From Chlorocebus sabaeus (taxonomy: Eukaryota; Chordata; Mammalia; Primates; Cercopithecidae): DNA of 64,000 nt. Location of the stretch: contig NC_132914.1 of assembly GCF_047675955.1 (NCBI RefSeq), forward strand, positions 42,433,521 to 42,497,520. The letters are read 5' to 3'. This document shows positions 1 to 12,031 of this stretch, one piece after another. The position numbers and the translations under genes are program-made. The notes beneath the pieces were generated by a model, which saw nothing but the letters and a program-made list of their open reading frames with translations, did not search any database and was not told the DNA's origin. Each line of letters opens with the position of its first letter. Positions within the stretch are counted from its first letter, which is position 1.

Positions 1-54
1 TAAGACATTCAGTTTGTGCTGCTTTGGCATGGCTGCCCTAGCAAGCTAATACAT
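1..54 (+). mobile_element. 3' end of an MLT1C-like MaLR LTR (cut by window edge)
   Basis: The first 54 bases match the 3' end of MLT1C-type LTRs: a cagtttgtg block, then a ggcagccctagc-like block, ending in gctaataca. The same ending recurs at the close of the LTR at 2526-3002. The 5' part lies outside the window. Confidence 0.7.
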
Positions 55-1440
55 GCATTTAATGTTAAAAATAAACCTAAATTCCAAAGGAAAACATGCA
101 AAAAAGGCAGAAAATGAGTGTCCACTTTTTGCATAGCCATACATTCGTAAGCTGATGGTGATTTTCATGGATAACTGATGGTAGCACACACACAAAAATG
201 ATTCTGGAAATAAAGTCTTTAAGCATGAATTTTAAGGTTAGAAACTGGAGAGCTTTTCAAAGGAAAGAGGAATATTCACAGAGAAAAAAAGAATAACTTG
301 GAATTTATGTAATATATGTTAATAGAATGAGGAAACAGAAAATCTAAGGGAGAATTTTGAAATATAGAAATAAAGTAGAAGAATAAACGGGGTTAAGAAA
401 CAAGAGCACTTTCTTAATAAAACAATGAAATCACAAATGCTAAAGTAGATAAAGAAGATAATGAGATGTAAGAAGAGAATCCATTTGGACATATCTTTTA
501 AATTTTAATTCTTTGGAAAGAACTATAAATTGTTATATTTGCATATTTAATCATTACTTTTTAAGCCTTTCAGTTCCTTGAAATTTTTTACTAAAGAATT
601 GTCACTAAAAAGATGTGGAAGATGTTTTGTATTGAATTTGAATATATTATTCACTTAATTACAACCTTCATGTCACAAAGGTTTCCTAATGTAGTCTCCT
701 CTAAAATTAATAGATATATACTCAGTGAATCCAAATGTTTAATGAGCTACAAGGTTTATTAACATTCCCATTTTATTTATTTTTAGCTTTATTAAAGCTC
801 ATCTACTGCCCACAGGCTTGTGATGCACATATCACATAATAAAAAGGCAAATTAAATTTAAATTCTTAGTGGCAGAATTTCCTACAAGCAAATGAATACC
901 AACATGTCTACAATATTTCAGTACTGCGAGATTTTAAATTGAAGATTAAAATTTTTATTTACTTTTAATTAGTCTTATATTTATACAGAGAGAGAGAGAG
1001 TACAAACTAGTGCAAATATTACCAACAAATCCATAAAATGAAATACTTCACATAAAAATGGGTATAATTTCCACAGCTCTGGAGTAGGTCTGTTGCTCAA
1101 ATAAATACCTCCCTCATTTATTGACTGATGGCTGAAATTATTAGTAATTAATTTCTGTGAAAATACAAATGTTCTTAAGAGAGTAACACTTTAAGCTACT
1201 CTCAGTGAAATCATTTGAGATCCTAACCTACGTGCACATTTTTATAGTTAGCAGGTAGGGGGCTGAGGGAGGAAAGGAAAAGAGCACCCAAGAGAGGCTG
1301 GAAGCACCCAAACTGACATTTATCAGCTTCCCTGGATTATTTATATCTATTTGAGATTCTATTTTTTTCAAATGAACATCTTCTCATTTAAACCACGACA
1401 TGGAAGTCAGAGACCTAAACACTAGATAGACTTTTGCAAA
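55..1440. other. AT-rich intergenic sequence, no gene seen
   Basis: No open frame of note and no repeat I can name. It holds a short (AG)n run at 986-1000. The sequence is very AT-rich with almost no CpG, as expected for old neutral DNA. Confidence 0.6.
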
Positions 1441-1447
1441 TCGTGGT

Positions 1448-1612
1448 CTAATTTCAATTCATTTGCAAGCATTTACTGAGTACCTATTGTGCACAAAATA
1501 CTAAGCTAGGCTTCACAGAAAATACAAATGTAAGAAAGACACAGTGGCCAGGTTCTCAGAAGCTTACAGTCTGGCAGAGGTATAAAGCAAGTTCAAAATA
1601 TACTACATAGAT
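1448..1612 (-). mobile_element. L2 3' end, antisense
   Basis: It shows the reverse complement of the LINE-2 3' end: an attcatttgcaagcatttactgagtacc block (read in parts), then a gcttacagtct block. L2 is an ancient mammalian LINE and this copy is heavily diverged and truncated. It lies directly upstream of a MIR. Confidence 0.65.
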
Positions 1613-1621
1613 GGTATAGCA

Positions 1622-1805
1622 AGATGAGTCAGAGAGTGGGCTCCAGAGGCAGACCGGCAGGCTTGAATTGTGGCTCCAGCTCACATGTAATGTAACCTCT
1701 GTGTACCTTGACCCTCAGCTGCACAATGGAAATGAATTGTTATGATTAATTGAATTAACACATGTAAAGCACTTAGAACAGTACAATCAATAAGTATTAT
1801 GTAAG
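1622..1805 (+). mobile_element. MIR SINE, sense
   Basis: The order of MIR blocks is visible: gtgggctccagagg, then a ttgaattgtggctcc block, the core with taacctctgtg, then aacacatgtaaagcacttag and a final caataagtattat. MIR is an ancient tRNA-derived SINE mobilised by L2. Confidence 0.75.
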
Positions 1806-2525
1806 GGTCATTTGAGACAACTAAAAACAAAAAAGTGCTAATGGAGTTCAGAAGACCCAAGGGGTATTTGATAGGAAAAAATGACTTTTCTAAGATAGCA
1901 TACAGCAGACAACATTAGGGACCCTCCCACCCTCCACCCCACCTATCATACACAAAAGGACTTCTCTACCTTTTCAGAGAGTACTTCTGCCTTTGTGCAA
2001 CCTGACAGCTTCAGTTCACATGTGGTTTGTACTGTAACTTATTCTTTCCCTTTTATTTGCTCTTCCTCCCTGGTCACAATGGGAACAACTTGCACTAAAA
2101 CTGTCATTGTATAACAAAAATATGTCAACGTCCCACACATAGTCCTTGCAAAAATGTCGGGGTGGATTTTTAAGATGCGAGCATCATGAGTATCCTTCCA
2201 CATTCATTTATTTTTAATACATGAAGAAATAAGCTCTCTTCTGCTAAGGGAATAGAGAATATAAGTTTAATTTGGTCAAATCCTAGTCTTGGTTTTTTAG
2301 GATGGCATGGATATCGGTGTAGTTAGGATTCAACCAAAGAGTCTAAAACAAATCAAAACAATTTATCGTACTGACACAAAGTAAAATTTTTAATTTGATG
2401 CAAAGTCAAATGTTTGTACATTATATACAACCTACTTAGAAATGAGCCTTTTAAAATACTACAATATATGAACTTTTAAAAATTAACTTCTTAGATTTCC
2501 TTTTTCTGAGAAAAATAGGGACAGT
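1806..2525. other. Unassigned intergenic sequence
   Basis: No coding signal and no repeat I recognise with confidence. It includes a small C-rich patch near 1921-1950 (accctcccaccctccacc). Confidence 0.5.
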
Positions 2526-3002
2526 TGGTTGACTTTGTAGTTGTGTCCCTAAATATGATATGTTGAAGTACTAACCACCTGCACCCCCCACCTCATCCCT
2601 GTGAATGTAAACTTATTTGGGAATAGGGTCTTTGCAGATGTAATTAAGTTAAGATGAATCATGCTGGACTAGTGTGGCTCCTGATCAAATGACTGATATC
2701 CTTATAAGAGGAATATTCAACGCCAAAATAGACCAGATTAAACACACAAGAAAAAAGGTCATGCAGCGATAGAGGCAGAGATTGGAGTGATACAGCTATC
2801 AGCCTAGGAATACCAATGATTGCCAGCAAATACCAAAAGCTAGAAGAAAGAATTCTTCCCCCGAGAGACCTCAGAGGGAAAATAGCCCTGCAGATACCTT
2901 GATCTGACACTTCAAGTCTCCAGAACTGTGACAATAAGTTTCTGTTGTTTTAAACTACCTGATTTGGTATACTCGTTATGGCAGCTCTAGGGAGCTAATA
3001 CA
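2526..3002 (+). mobile_element. MLT1C-like MaLR solo LTR
   Basis: Diagnostic blocks of MLT1C are present in order: ttgtgtccct, atgttgaagtactaacc, ttgggaatagggtctttgcagatg (read in parts), taattaagttaagatga, tccttataag, ggcagagattgg, a gattgccagcaaa block, ccttgatctgacacttc, ctccagaactgtgaca, and the end ggcagctctagggagctaata. A possible 5-bp target duplication acagt sits at 2521-2525 and 3000-3004, but it overlaps the expected LTR end, so it is tentative. MaLR LTRs are old non-autonomous ERVL relatives. No internal region is attached. Confidence 0.8.
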
Positions 3003-3007
3003 GTAGG

Positions 3008-4350
3008 CCAATTCATTCATTTGGCAATACTTATTGAGTCTGCTATATTCTGGGCACTATACCTAGTGCTGCTGGGTTATGGTGTGAGTAAGTGTAACAA
3101 AGTCTCAGTTCTTGGAAATTTGTGTTTTTCCAGAGAAGACAGACATTCAACAAACAAAATGAACTATCATTCATTTAATTGCAGTTGCAAACATCATAAC
3201 CAAAGTACCTCTCTCCAGTCATTTTCTAGCACAGTAATTGGTTTTATTTTTTTTATAATCTTCATCACCATTTGAAATTATCTTGTTTTGTCCTATAATT
3301 GTTGTCAGTCTCCCCTCATTCCATTTCTAGCTTTTAGAAGAGTGCCCAATAACTGCTAGATGAATGAATGAAAAAAAGGTGCAGGGTGACAAGAGAGCAT
3401 TTGTTAAACAGATGCGAGCTTTTCTAAAAGATCAAAATGGGAAATGATGTTTGGGCAAAGTAATAAATAGGAGTTAACTGCTTACTGGGGACTAATAAGG
3501 GTTAATTTGAAGACTAGACAGGGAAGAATGTTGTAAACAAAGAAAATAACACCATAAAGACCCTTGGCAGGAAAGAAAGGCACATCTAAGAAATCCATAG
3601 GTCAAGCTGACTAGAGTCCAAAGAGTAAAGGAGAGGGTACATCAAAGTAAGTCTGGTGAAGCAGGCAAGGGCCAGATCATACAGGAATTGAGGCAAGGTT
3701 AAGCTTTTTTACTTTATCGTGGTAGACAATGGGAAACCTTCACCGAATTTTCCAAAGGAGAGTGAATGATCATATTTGCCTTGTAAAAATTTCTCTCTAG
3801 CTCTTTGCTATGAATTAGAAGAAGGCAAGAATAGACATGGAGAGATGAGCTAAGGGCTATTCTAGCAGCCTGGATAAGAGATAAGGGTATCTCAGAGAAG
3901 GGAACAAGCTATGACAAAATGGACAGATTCAAAGGTGGTGCAAGTGGTTCAAAAAATGTCCAGAAGATTGTAATTGTGATGGATTAGATGTGGAAGAGTG
4001 AAGCATAAGGAAAAGCCTTCTGGCTCATGCTGCTGGGTGATTTGTGTGTGTGTGTGTGTGTTTTTAAATAAAGAATTAGAAGAGAATGAGGTAGTAGGGG
4101 ACGGGTAAAAGAATTTAGTTTTGACCATGTTGAGTTTAGGCTCCAATGAGACATCCACATGCTGATGTTGAGCAGTCAGTGTCACAGATGAGTCTGGATC
4201 TTGGCAGAGATGCCTGGAGCAGAGACATGGATGTTAGGAATCATCTCTCTAGAGATGGTAATTGAAGCCTTGGGCATTGATGAAAGTACTCAGGGAGAAG
4301 AGAAAAAAGTCTTGGACTATGTCTTGAGAAAGCAAAGTACTTGGATATAG
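3008..4350 (-). mobile_element. Long antisense L2, interrupted
   Basis: The left end reads as the reverse complement of the L2 3' end (attcattcatttgg, tacttattgagtc, gggcacta). From about 3640 on, the antisense L2 ORF2-end region is clear: gggccagatcata, a caatgggaaacc block, tggattagatgtgg, and ttttgaccatgttgagttt. The stretch 3165-3375 is less clear and may contain a second short L2 end (gatgaatgaatgaa at about 3360). A (TG)n run lies near 4043-4060. The element stops at the AluY insertion. Confidence 0.6.
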
Positions 4351-4357
4351 CCTTATG

Positions 4358-4672
4358 TCTTTTTTTGTTTGTTTGTTTTTGTTTTTGTTTTTGACACGGA
4401 GTCTCGCTCTGTCACCCAGGCTGGAGTGCAGTGGCTCGATCTTAGCTCACTGCAAGCTCCGCCTCCGGGGTTCACGCCATTTTCCTGCCTCAGCCTCCCG
4501 AGTAGCTGGGACTACAGGCGCCCACCACCTCGCCCGGCTAATTTTTTGTATTTTTAGTAGAGACGGGTTTTCACCGTGTTAGCCAGGATGGTCTCGATCT
4601 CCTGACCTCGTGATCCGCCCCCCTCGGCCTCCCAAAGTGCTGGGATTACAGGCGTGAGCCACCGCGCCCGGC
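4358..4672 (-). mobile_element. AluY-type element, antisense
   Basis: A full-length Alu in reverse orientation: a T-rich tail at 4358-4392, then gagtctcgctctgtcaccc, both monomers, and the end gagccaccgcgcccggc. The segment gttagccaggatggtctcg followed by acctcgtgatccgcc is typical of AluY, and many CpGs survive, so it is among the younger repeats here. Flanks tatagccttat and tatagtctta look like an imperfect target-site duplication. Confidence 0.85.
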
Positions 4673-5055
4673 TTTATAGTCTTAATTTCTTTGCATCTAG
4701 AGGGTTTTGTTTTTTTAAATAAACTTTCTAACCCTAACCTCTCCATGACCTAATTGTTTTCTTTTTAAAATTAAACACATACTGAAAAATACCAAATCTT
4801 CTGAGTTTCATGTTTAATTTTGAGATCTCGAATTCCAGTTAGTGTGGATTATAAAATTTATTCCTTTAGATACACATAAATGGTAAACGTATAGCAATTA
4901 AATCACTTGGCATTTATTCTTCACATTCGTCAACTTCATGTAAGTTTTAGATAAATATTCCCCCATACAGGAAATCAACTTGCCTTCCAACATTCAAGCT
5001 TCCTGTACAAATATCTACATACAAACCCAGGAAAAGTCACCAGGTTGAACTCTAA
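4673..5055. other. Unassigned AT-rich sequence between two Alus
   Basis: No coding signal and no recognised repeat. Confidence 0.5.
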
Positions 5056-5371
5056 TTTATTTTATTTTATTTTATTTTATTTTTTGAGACATGGTCTCAC
5101 TCTGTCACCCAGACTGGAGTGCAGTGAGTGGCACAATTTCATCTCACTGCAACCTCTGCCGCCCAGGCGCAAGCAATTATCCTGCCCCAGCCTCCCAAGT
5201 AGCTGGATTACAGGCACATGCCACAACAACCCAGCTAATTTTTGTATTTTCAGTAGAGATGGAGTTTTACCATGTCGGCCAGGCTGATCTTGAACTCCTG
5301 ACCTCAAATGATCCAGCCACCTCGGGCTCCAGAAGTGCTGGGATTACAGGCGTGAGCCACCGCACCAGGCC
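5056..5371 (-). mobile_element. AluS-type element, antisense
   Basis: A (TTTTA)n tail at 5056-5085 is followed by gagacatggtctcactctg, both Alu arms and the end gagccaccgcaccaggcc. The target-site duplication is visible: tgaactctaattt before and tgaactctcattt after (one mismatch). Several CpGs are decayed. Confidence 0.9.
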
Positions 5372-5453
5372 TGAACTCTCATTTCTTTCTCAAGTTTAAA
5401 CTACCCTCTCATTTTCTGATAGGACTTTGTATTACTGAGAACAAAGGCCTCAC

Positions 5454-5703
5454 GAAAATTGATTTCATGGGATACCTTCCTGCAATATTTGAATACATAT
5501 AAAAATCCCTATCAAAAGCTGAGATAAAAAACTATGTACCTTTATTTTCAATCTAAAGTGATTTTATACCCTGGAAAGTAAGTATAAGCACAATATTTAC
5601 TGTAAAAAAATGCACTAAGCATTTTGTTGATATAAAATTTAATGAGTCCATAACTATGCAAACATTGTCATTGGGAGTGAAGGACATATAGGTTCTATGT
5701 GTC
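5454..5703. repeat. Inverted duplication, arm A
   Basis: This stretch of about 250 bp matches the reverse complement of 7270-7515 at roughly 90% identity by hand alignment (about 24 differences, two or three of them single-base gaps). The match starts at gaaaattg and runs to gttctatgtg; it breaks sharply at both ends. I do not recognise it as a named repeat family. The arms are about 1.57 kb apart. Confidence 0.8.
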
Positions 5704-7099
5704 CTTGCCTATCTTCTAGAAAAGAGGCAAGAAACAGCCATGACTTAATAACATGACCAATTCACAGAACTACCCTCAGGCCCTATGAGTGTGAAAACAC
5801 ATGCAGGATGCAAAAAAACTCATACAGAGTTTTATTTCCAGAAGCTCTTTTTTGAAATGGCCAATACTAGAGAATGTTTATGAAATCCAATTTCTACTTA
5901 ATGCAGATAATTAAGCAGGTAATAAGGGATGGGTGAAAGAGTTGCAACTTGCAACTTGCCTACAACTCTTTTCAGACTGCAAATTTTCAGATGTCTTACA
6001 AAACAAAAACTTATTTTAACCAACCAATCTTTGAAGAATTTTACATCTTACTATAACATATACTTATTCTGTTCCTTTCCATCATCCTGACTCAACAATT
6101 GGTCATAACATTAACACTTTCTCTCCTGTATTCTCCTTACTATTTTCTCTCCTGTATTCTACTATTTATAGAATTAACTTATCAGTGTTGATCACATAGA
6201 ATTGTGTACATTTTGGCACTATAAGGCTTTTCAGAAGTCATTTGGTTCCATTTTATTTTCATAGGTGAAGAAACAAGTTCAAGTGCATTAAATGACTTCC
6301 CTTAAAACACACACGAATACGGCAAAGTACATAATTTAATTTTACTTTTCTTTAGTTCAAACCAGCATGCTACTATTTATAAGTAATAATTTAGCTTTTC
6401 GTATTTTGGAGGGAAAATTGTCTATCATTATACACAACTTTTACCCCCCTACAAGTAAGCTTCCCTTTATTAAACATGAATCAACTTCCCAACTACCTTT
6501 GAAAGGCTCTTGACATCCCATAACATAGTTAAACTCTTGTAAAATGTTATCAGTGCACTTCAGTTCAGACCTTTCCTTCTCTCTGTCTCCATATGAAGAT
6601 ATTTAGTCATATTTAGAATATTCCTTTACCCCATGGTAAAATAAAATCTTTATTTTTCTGGTAAGTTTGTCTTTATTCGTCCTTAATTCACAATATCAAG
6701 TATATTAAGGGCAAATCCCAAGTCCGTAACTCCTTATCACAAAATAGGGATTTGGCTCCCATTGTAGAAATCTCATGGAATAAAAGGATTTGTAAATACC
6801 AAAATTTCTAAAAATAGATTACAAACATACTCTTCATCTCCTCTTGGAGTTTATCATATTTGCTTCTTGTTTCTCAAAGTGACCTCTGGAAATACTGCAA
6901 TCTTCAATTAGTAAGCAAGGAAAGGTTTTCCTGCTTTAACAAAGTAATTTGAGAAATGAGTTTCAAAGACAAACTGACAGAATGTCACTATGGACACAAG
7001 GAGGGAAGGGAATTTCTTAGTTAAGTATACCTCAACATCCAGAATCTCTGGTTATACAGTTATATAGCAGGAGGATTAGAAATATATTTAAGACTTTCT
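5704..7099. other. Unassigned sequence between the inverted arms
   Basis: No gene found. It contains a small hairpin at about 5935-5975 (aaagagttg and caactcttt as arms, with a direct repeat of caacttg in the loop) and a 25-bp-spaced repeat of tctctcctgtattct near 6119 and 6144. Confidence 0.5.
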
Positions 7100-7235
7100 C
7101 ATGTTCTCATTGCAAATTGAATAAAATCCAAACTCCCTAAGTCCTAGAAGACACACTGACATCCTCTCAACACTGACCAACTCCAGCCCCATCATAGACC
7201 ACTTTTTCGCTTCTACCTATCTGCCACTGTGCCTC
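7100..7235 (+). mobile_element. L2, sense, left part of an interrupted copy
   Basis: The block aataaaatccaaactcc, then a ctccagcccc block and cttctacctatctgccactg, match the L2 ORF2 end in sense. The copy breaks off at about 7235 and resumes near 7830, so 7236-7829 looks like a later insertion. Confidence 0.65.
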
Positions 7236-7269
7236 TTGAAAATTACATAAGCAGTTATAAGAAATAATA

Positions 7270-7515
7270 CAGATAGAATCTATATGTCCTTCACTCCCAA
7301 TGACAATGTTTGCATAGTTATGAACTCATTAAATTTTATATCAACAAAGTGCTTAGTGCATATTTTATAGTAAATATCGCATTTGTACGTACTTTCCAGT
7401 GTATAAAATGACTTTAGATTGAAAATAGAGGTACATAGTTTTATATCTTAGCTTTTGATAGGATTTTTATGTATATTCAAATATTGCAGAAAGGTATTCC
7501 ATGAAACCAATTTTC
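7270..7515. repeat. Inverted duplication, arm B
   Basis: Reverse-complement partner of 5454-5703. The best-conserved part is at 7288-7350, where only one base differs over about 60. It lies inside the roughly 590 bp that split an L2 copy, which suggests that this arm arrived at the site. The rest of that insert (7516-7829) shows no match to the flank of arm A. Confidence 0.8.
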
Positions 7516-7829
7516 TTTAACTCAGAAGCAACTAAACTTTTCAGTTGTGCACCACTGTTAATAAAGAAAACATAAAATGCATATATGTGCTAGAGAGTTA
7601 ATAGGTAAATTACAAACATAAAATAGAAAAATGAGGAGATTGAGTAAATTAACATATTTAGAGAATATTGTTTGTTTATTGTAAAAAAGATTTGAATTTC
7701 ACTAAAAATATTATCTTATGCTTTTTAATACATTTACTTTTATTTGAAAGTTTTATTTTATTCCTTTGAAATAAACCAGTTCAAACATGAAAACAAGAAA
7801 AAGAAAGGAAATTACAAAGTACATCCAAC

Positions 7830-8135
7830 TGCAACAGCTTTGCTTTAGCTTTTCCCAATGCCTAGAATATTCTTATCCTTGATTTTCACACAGCAGAGTG
7901 GCCTTCCTTGACCATCCTATCTATACACACCCACCTCAGCTCTCTCCAATTAGCCTGCAGGGCATTTGTAACTATCTGCAATTATTGCTATTTTTCAAGT
8001 TTGTTTGTCAACTTTTCCCACTAGATCGTAAAATAGATGAAAGAAAACACCATAATTGAATTTACTACTGAGTCCCAAGGCACATACATCAATGCCTAGC
8101 ACGTAGTTGATGTTCAATTAATAAGCATTAAATAA
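7830..8135 (+). mobile_element. L2 3' end, sense, right part of an interrupted copy
   Basis: It shows tggccttccttgaccatcctatc, then a ctctccaattagcctgc block, the ggcacatacatcaatgcctagcac block (read in parts) and tgttcaattaataagcatt, which are the terminal L2 3' end motifs in order. Confidence 0.75.
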
Positions 8136-9790
8136 ATACAAAGTTGACATTGATCAAATGCTTTATTTGCCTTTTATTCACTACATTTATTGTCTATTTA
8201 CTAAGCATTACCTAACAACATTTTTAAATAGAATTCTTCAAATACCTAAGATCAGGAGGAAATCCAAATCCTAAAATTATAAAACTGTAGTATTGATCTT
8301 GAGCTTAGAAATCATCTAGAGAAGCTTCTTTGCCTTTCCAGGGGAGGAAACTAAGGAACAGAGATAATAGCGACTTGCCCAAGATAATGCGAGGTTTTTA
8401 TTGTTTCTAGGAAAGAAGCTGCCCAGTCAGATCCTGAATGGAATATTTAAAGCACTGACATAAGAAGTTTGATTCTCACCAATGAAGTTAACTTTACAAC
8501 TACAAATTTAAGAATGATTATTACTATAATTACTATTATTACCACTCCTATTAGAATACTGTGTGGATGTGACTTAACAATTTGATTACTATCTATGTGA
8601 ATAACTATGTAGAAAACCCACACCAAGTCCTTTAAACACCAAACACTTTGATCAATACTGTCACCCAAATAATTTAAGTTCCATCGACTCTATTGATTGA
8701 CAGATTATCACTTGCTCAAACAGGCTGACAATAAAATGCAAGGACTGCGGTCCAAAACGATTTAATCATCAGTACCGTAAAGACACACACACTGAGGCAA
8801 ACACGTTGAATTGATTATTTAATTTTGTGTGTAAGTTAAGGCTTGCAGTACCTCACACAGTGCCTGTAACAGAGGGATCAATAAATACTGAATTAAATAT
8901 GCTACTAAGTAACTGTTAAATGGCAGTTGGACAGATGGATAAATGACAGACTGAAGGAAAGAATCATTCAATCGATTTGAATCACGAAACCTTCTGCCAT
9001 TAGATGTGTGTTGCCTTACTTTGCCTGTCTAATTGTGCTTTGTGCAATTCTATGTACAGCCCAGTTGATCTTTCTGGCATCATTTGGTCAGTCAAAGAAA
9101 GCTTAGAGTTGAGGTTAATTTAGGATTGGAATAAGCCTTAAGAATTTGATTTCTCTATGAAGACTTCACTTTACCCAAATTCATCTCCTTGGGATGACCA
9201 CTTGCCCACTTTTTAAAGATATTCACAACTGCGCTTCCTTTAATAACTTTTAGGGACTTAGCAACAGAATATGTGGGAAATCTTCCCTAATAAATTACAC
9301 AAAAAGCACTTCACCAGCAATTTTAGTTTATCAAGTATTTTTTAAACTCATTCTTTTCTTTTAAGAAGATCACAGCATTTTGGAATAGAAACATTGCATC
9401 TTTTGACTAAGTCTGTTGAGAGGTAATAAATTTGGTGGGTTTTAAGTATTTTTAAAATTTATACAGAGTTCACCCACTAGAACCTAGGTGGGCTTGTACT
9501 TTATACATTGAAAAAGTGAGATGTGGGCAAGTTAGGGGGTAAAGAGGAGGAAATCAGAGCTTCCCTTTTACCCCAGTAGCCCTTGTCTTAGCACTTTGCT
9601 GAGGAAACCTCTGGCTTGCAGTCAATATCATGATAACTTGATAAGTCCCTTTGCAAAAGTCCTTATTATGCCTTACATAAACAGCACAATTAGAAAGCCT
9701 AAGCTACTTCTTATACATTACAAACAGAATATTTCATGCTAAAATTGGCAGACTTGACTAAAAGCTACCTGACATGGCAGTTACAAATAC
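8136..9790. other. Unassigned sequence with ancient repeat scraps
   Basis: No coding signal. A segment at about 8290-8390 (cttagaaatcatctag, ggaggaaactaagg, gacttgcccaaga) resembles L3/MIR-like ancient repeats. A MIR-like end lies near 8850-8900 (cacagtgcctg, caataaatactg). Neither can be named firmly. Confidence 0.45.
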
Positions 9791-9794
9791 AATA

Positions 9795-10035
9795 TACGTT
9801 AGTGGTTCAAAGTGCAGGCTCTGGAGTCACTAAGAACTTGCCTTTAGATCCCAAGCCCCACTCACCAGCTGTCTAAACCCTCATAAATTATTAAATTTCT
9901 CTAAGCAACAGTATCTTCATCTGTGAACGCAGAACAATGCTACCTGCTCCATACAACTACTGTATGAATTAAATAAAGGCATGATGTGCTTGACACATAG
10001 TAGGCTTTCAAAAACACAATTAGTAGTAGTGGTAA
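9795..10035 (+). mobile_element. MIR SINE, sense
   Basis: Blocks in MIR order: tagtggttcaaagtgcaggctctggagtc (read in parts), cagctgtctaaaccc, cagtatcttcatctgtg, tgaattaaataaaggc, gacacatagtaggctttc. It is a nearly full-length, diverged copy. Confidence 0.8.
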
Positions 10036-11861
10036 TAAGTATATATATGGCTTAACTACTTAAAGCACCAACTAAAAGCACAAACATATCTGCTAATGTA
10101 CATTCAGAGCTTTTAAACTTAAGCATGGCTTTTCCACCCACTCACCACTATAAGATCAAAATTGAGAGAAATAGATAAAAATGAACTACAACGTGTCTTC
10201 TCTTGCGAGAGTTTTCTAATTAGCACACTAACTAATTCACTCCTTACAAATGTGCAATTCATAAACACAAACTGTTGTCTCAGACACTGATAACTTAAGT
10301 GATTTTGTGAACGTAAATGCATTACAAATTCATTTTAATTAGACATAATTAAGAATTACACACACTAATTTATTTGTTTTCTCTTGATGCTTGGGCTTTT
10401 TATTTAATAAATTTCTGATTCTAACAAGGAGACTGTGTTAGGGCATTAATTAAAATCTTTAGTACTTGGGGTCAATATGTAATTTTTATTAAACTTACCC
10501 AGTATGATCAAAGAGAAACTTAAAAATAATTCACTGCCAAAATATTTTAAATACAAATCTTCCGAACTTATTTTAAGCAATGTTTGTTTTTTGAAAGGAA
10601 AAAATAAAATTTTGTTTTCCTAGTAGATCCAATTAAAACTGTCCTTTGCAGATAAAAGGGCTCAAAATCATTACTATAAATGGATTCAAGTGCAAATTTA
10701 TCTGAGAACTTTGGGAAGTCTTAACATCAAAAGGATACAACTAAAAAATATTTAGAACAAAACTGAGATGCAAATTAAACACTAAAATATTTACTAAAAA
10801 GAAATCAGTCCCATATCTAATATGTTTTTCTGCACAAGACTAAAAAAATTGAATTTTTTTAAAACAGAATATAGCAGAAGACCCTCCTGTAAGATCAGAC
10901 GGACACAGGTAATGCTGGTATTGCTGGGCTATCATAAAGAAGTGGACTGAGCCCTATGCAAGAGCTTTAAAAATTATTACAAAAGACATAGAAATATCCA
11001 GTGAATTAAGTAGTTCAGATGTTGAACACCCAAAGTAGTACTAAAAAACATTAAAATTCTACCCATAAGCTTTAAAAAATAATTTCTAATTCATAGCATA
11101 TAAACAAAGGGTAGACTATGTTTATTTAAAAAACTGCCCCAAAAAATCCTATACACATAATTTGCACACATAATTTGTTGTGTACTAATTCCTGTTATTG
11201 ACCCTTCTATGGCTATTACCATGGACTTATCTAAAATATGTAGTAAATCAGGCCTATTATGAAGTGACAGCCTTACATTCCTTCTTATATGTCACTTTTA
11301 TATGTAAAGAAAGGAAGGGGAGGATACTTTTAAAAATAAAACCCTGAGCTTCTGTATTCCAAATAATTGGAAGAACTACAGCGCCATCTTGTGGAATAAA
11401 GTAACTAATTAGTTAAATGCTTCGATTCTATTAGGAAAAAAATTGAATTTCTTGGCCATCAACTCCAGTTTCGTTTAATGATCTGTTATTTTACAACATT
11501 TTAGTCTGGAACATCTGTCAAACAGCAAAAACCTCTATTATGCTAGAACACTAACATACATAATACAGCAACCAGGTGATTTATGGCCGACTATATCATA
11601 GATAAAGAAAAATACAATGTTAATATTATATGTTGCCCTGGAACCAAAGAAAGAATCTGGAAGTTTTGGCTTTTGTGTCCTTTTTCAAAAATTGAAAGGC
11701 AATAAGAAAACTCTTAATGTGGCTGAGGTGCAGTTTCTCAATATTTATTAAAGCAGCATATCCTTTAATATCCATAATCAGAAAGAAGGAAGTAAGTCAA
11801 GGAGGTTTGGGAGGAAATAAGGTTGTGTAGTTGGAATCAGAATGTTCTTATTTATTTCTTC
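10036..11861. other. Unassigned AT-rich intergenic sequence
   Basis: No gene or named repeat. The only notable site is the CTCF-like motif at 11379-11394, listed separately. Confidence 0.5.
11379..11394 (-). promoter_or_regulatory. CTCF-like motif
   Basis: The plus strand reads cagcgccatcttgtgg, so the minus strand reads ccacaagatggcgctg. This fits the CTCF core except for one position (A where C or T is usual). It is a motif match only; no occupancy can be inferred from sequence. Confidence 0.4.
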
Positions 11862-12028
11862 TTAGTTCAATTAATAAAATTTACTGAGAGGCTACAATGT
11901 GCCAAGCACTTGGTAGGCCCTAGAAGTAAAGCAATGAATATATATAGCCCCTCCCTCAAGACAGGTATAAACTAGTAAAGTATACAGATCACTTCAAGGT
12001 AGAGGAAATGCCCAGGAAGGCCATGGGG
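11862..12028 (-). mobile_element. L2 3' end, antisense
   Basis: Reads as reversed L2: tttactgagaggctac, gtgccaagcacttgg, a cctccctcaagacag block. Diverged and truncated; it abuts the MaLR LTR. Confidence 0.65.
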
Positions 12029-12031
12029 GCC

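Noticed and set aside
1..3002. Two MLT1C-like LTR ends in the same orientation 2.5 kb apart, suggesting a MaLR provirus with an internal region
   Set aside because: The sequence between them contains an antisense L2 and a MIR in place of a MaLR internal region, so they are two separate solo LTR insertions.
5045..5399. Alu-derived frames with peptide similarity to annotated proteins
   Set aside because: Typical Alu translations; no exon context is visible.
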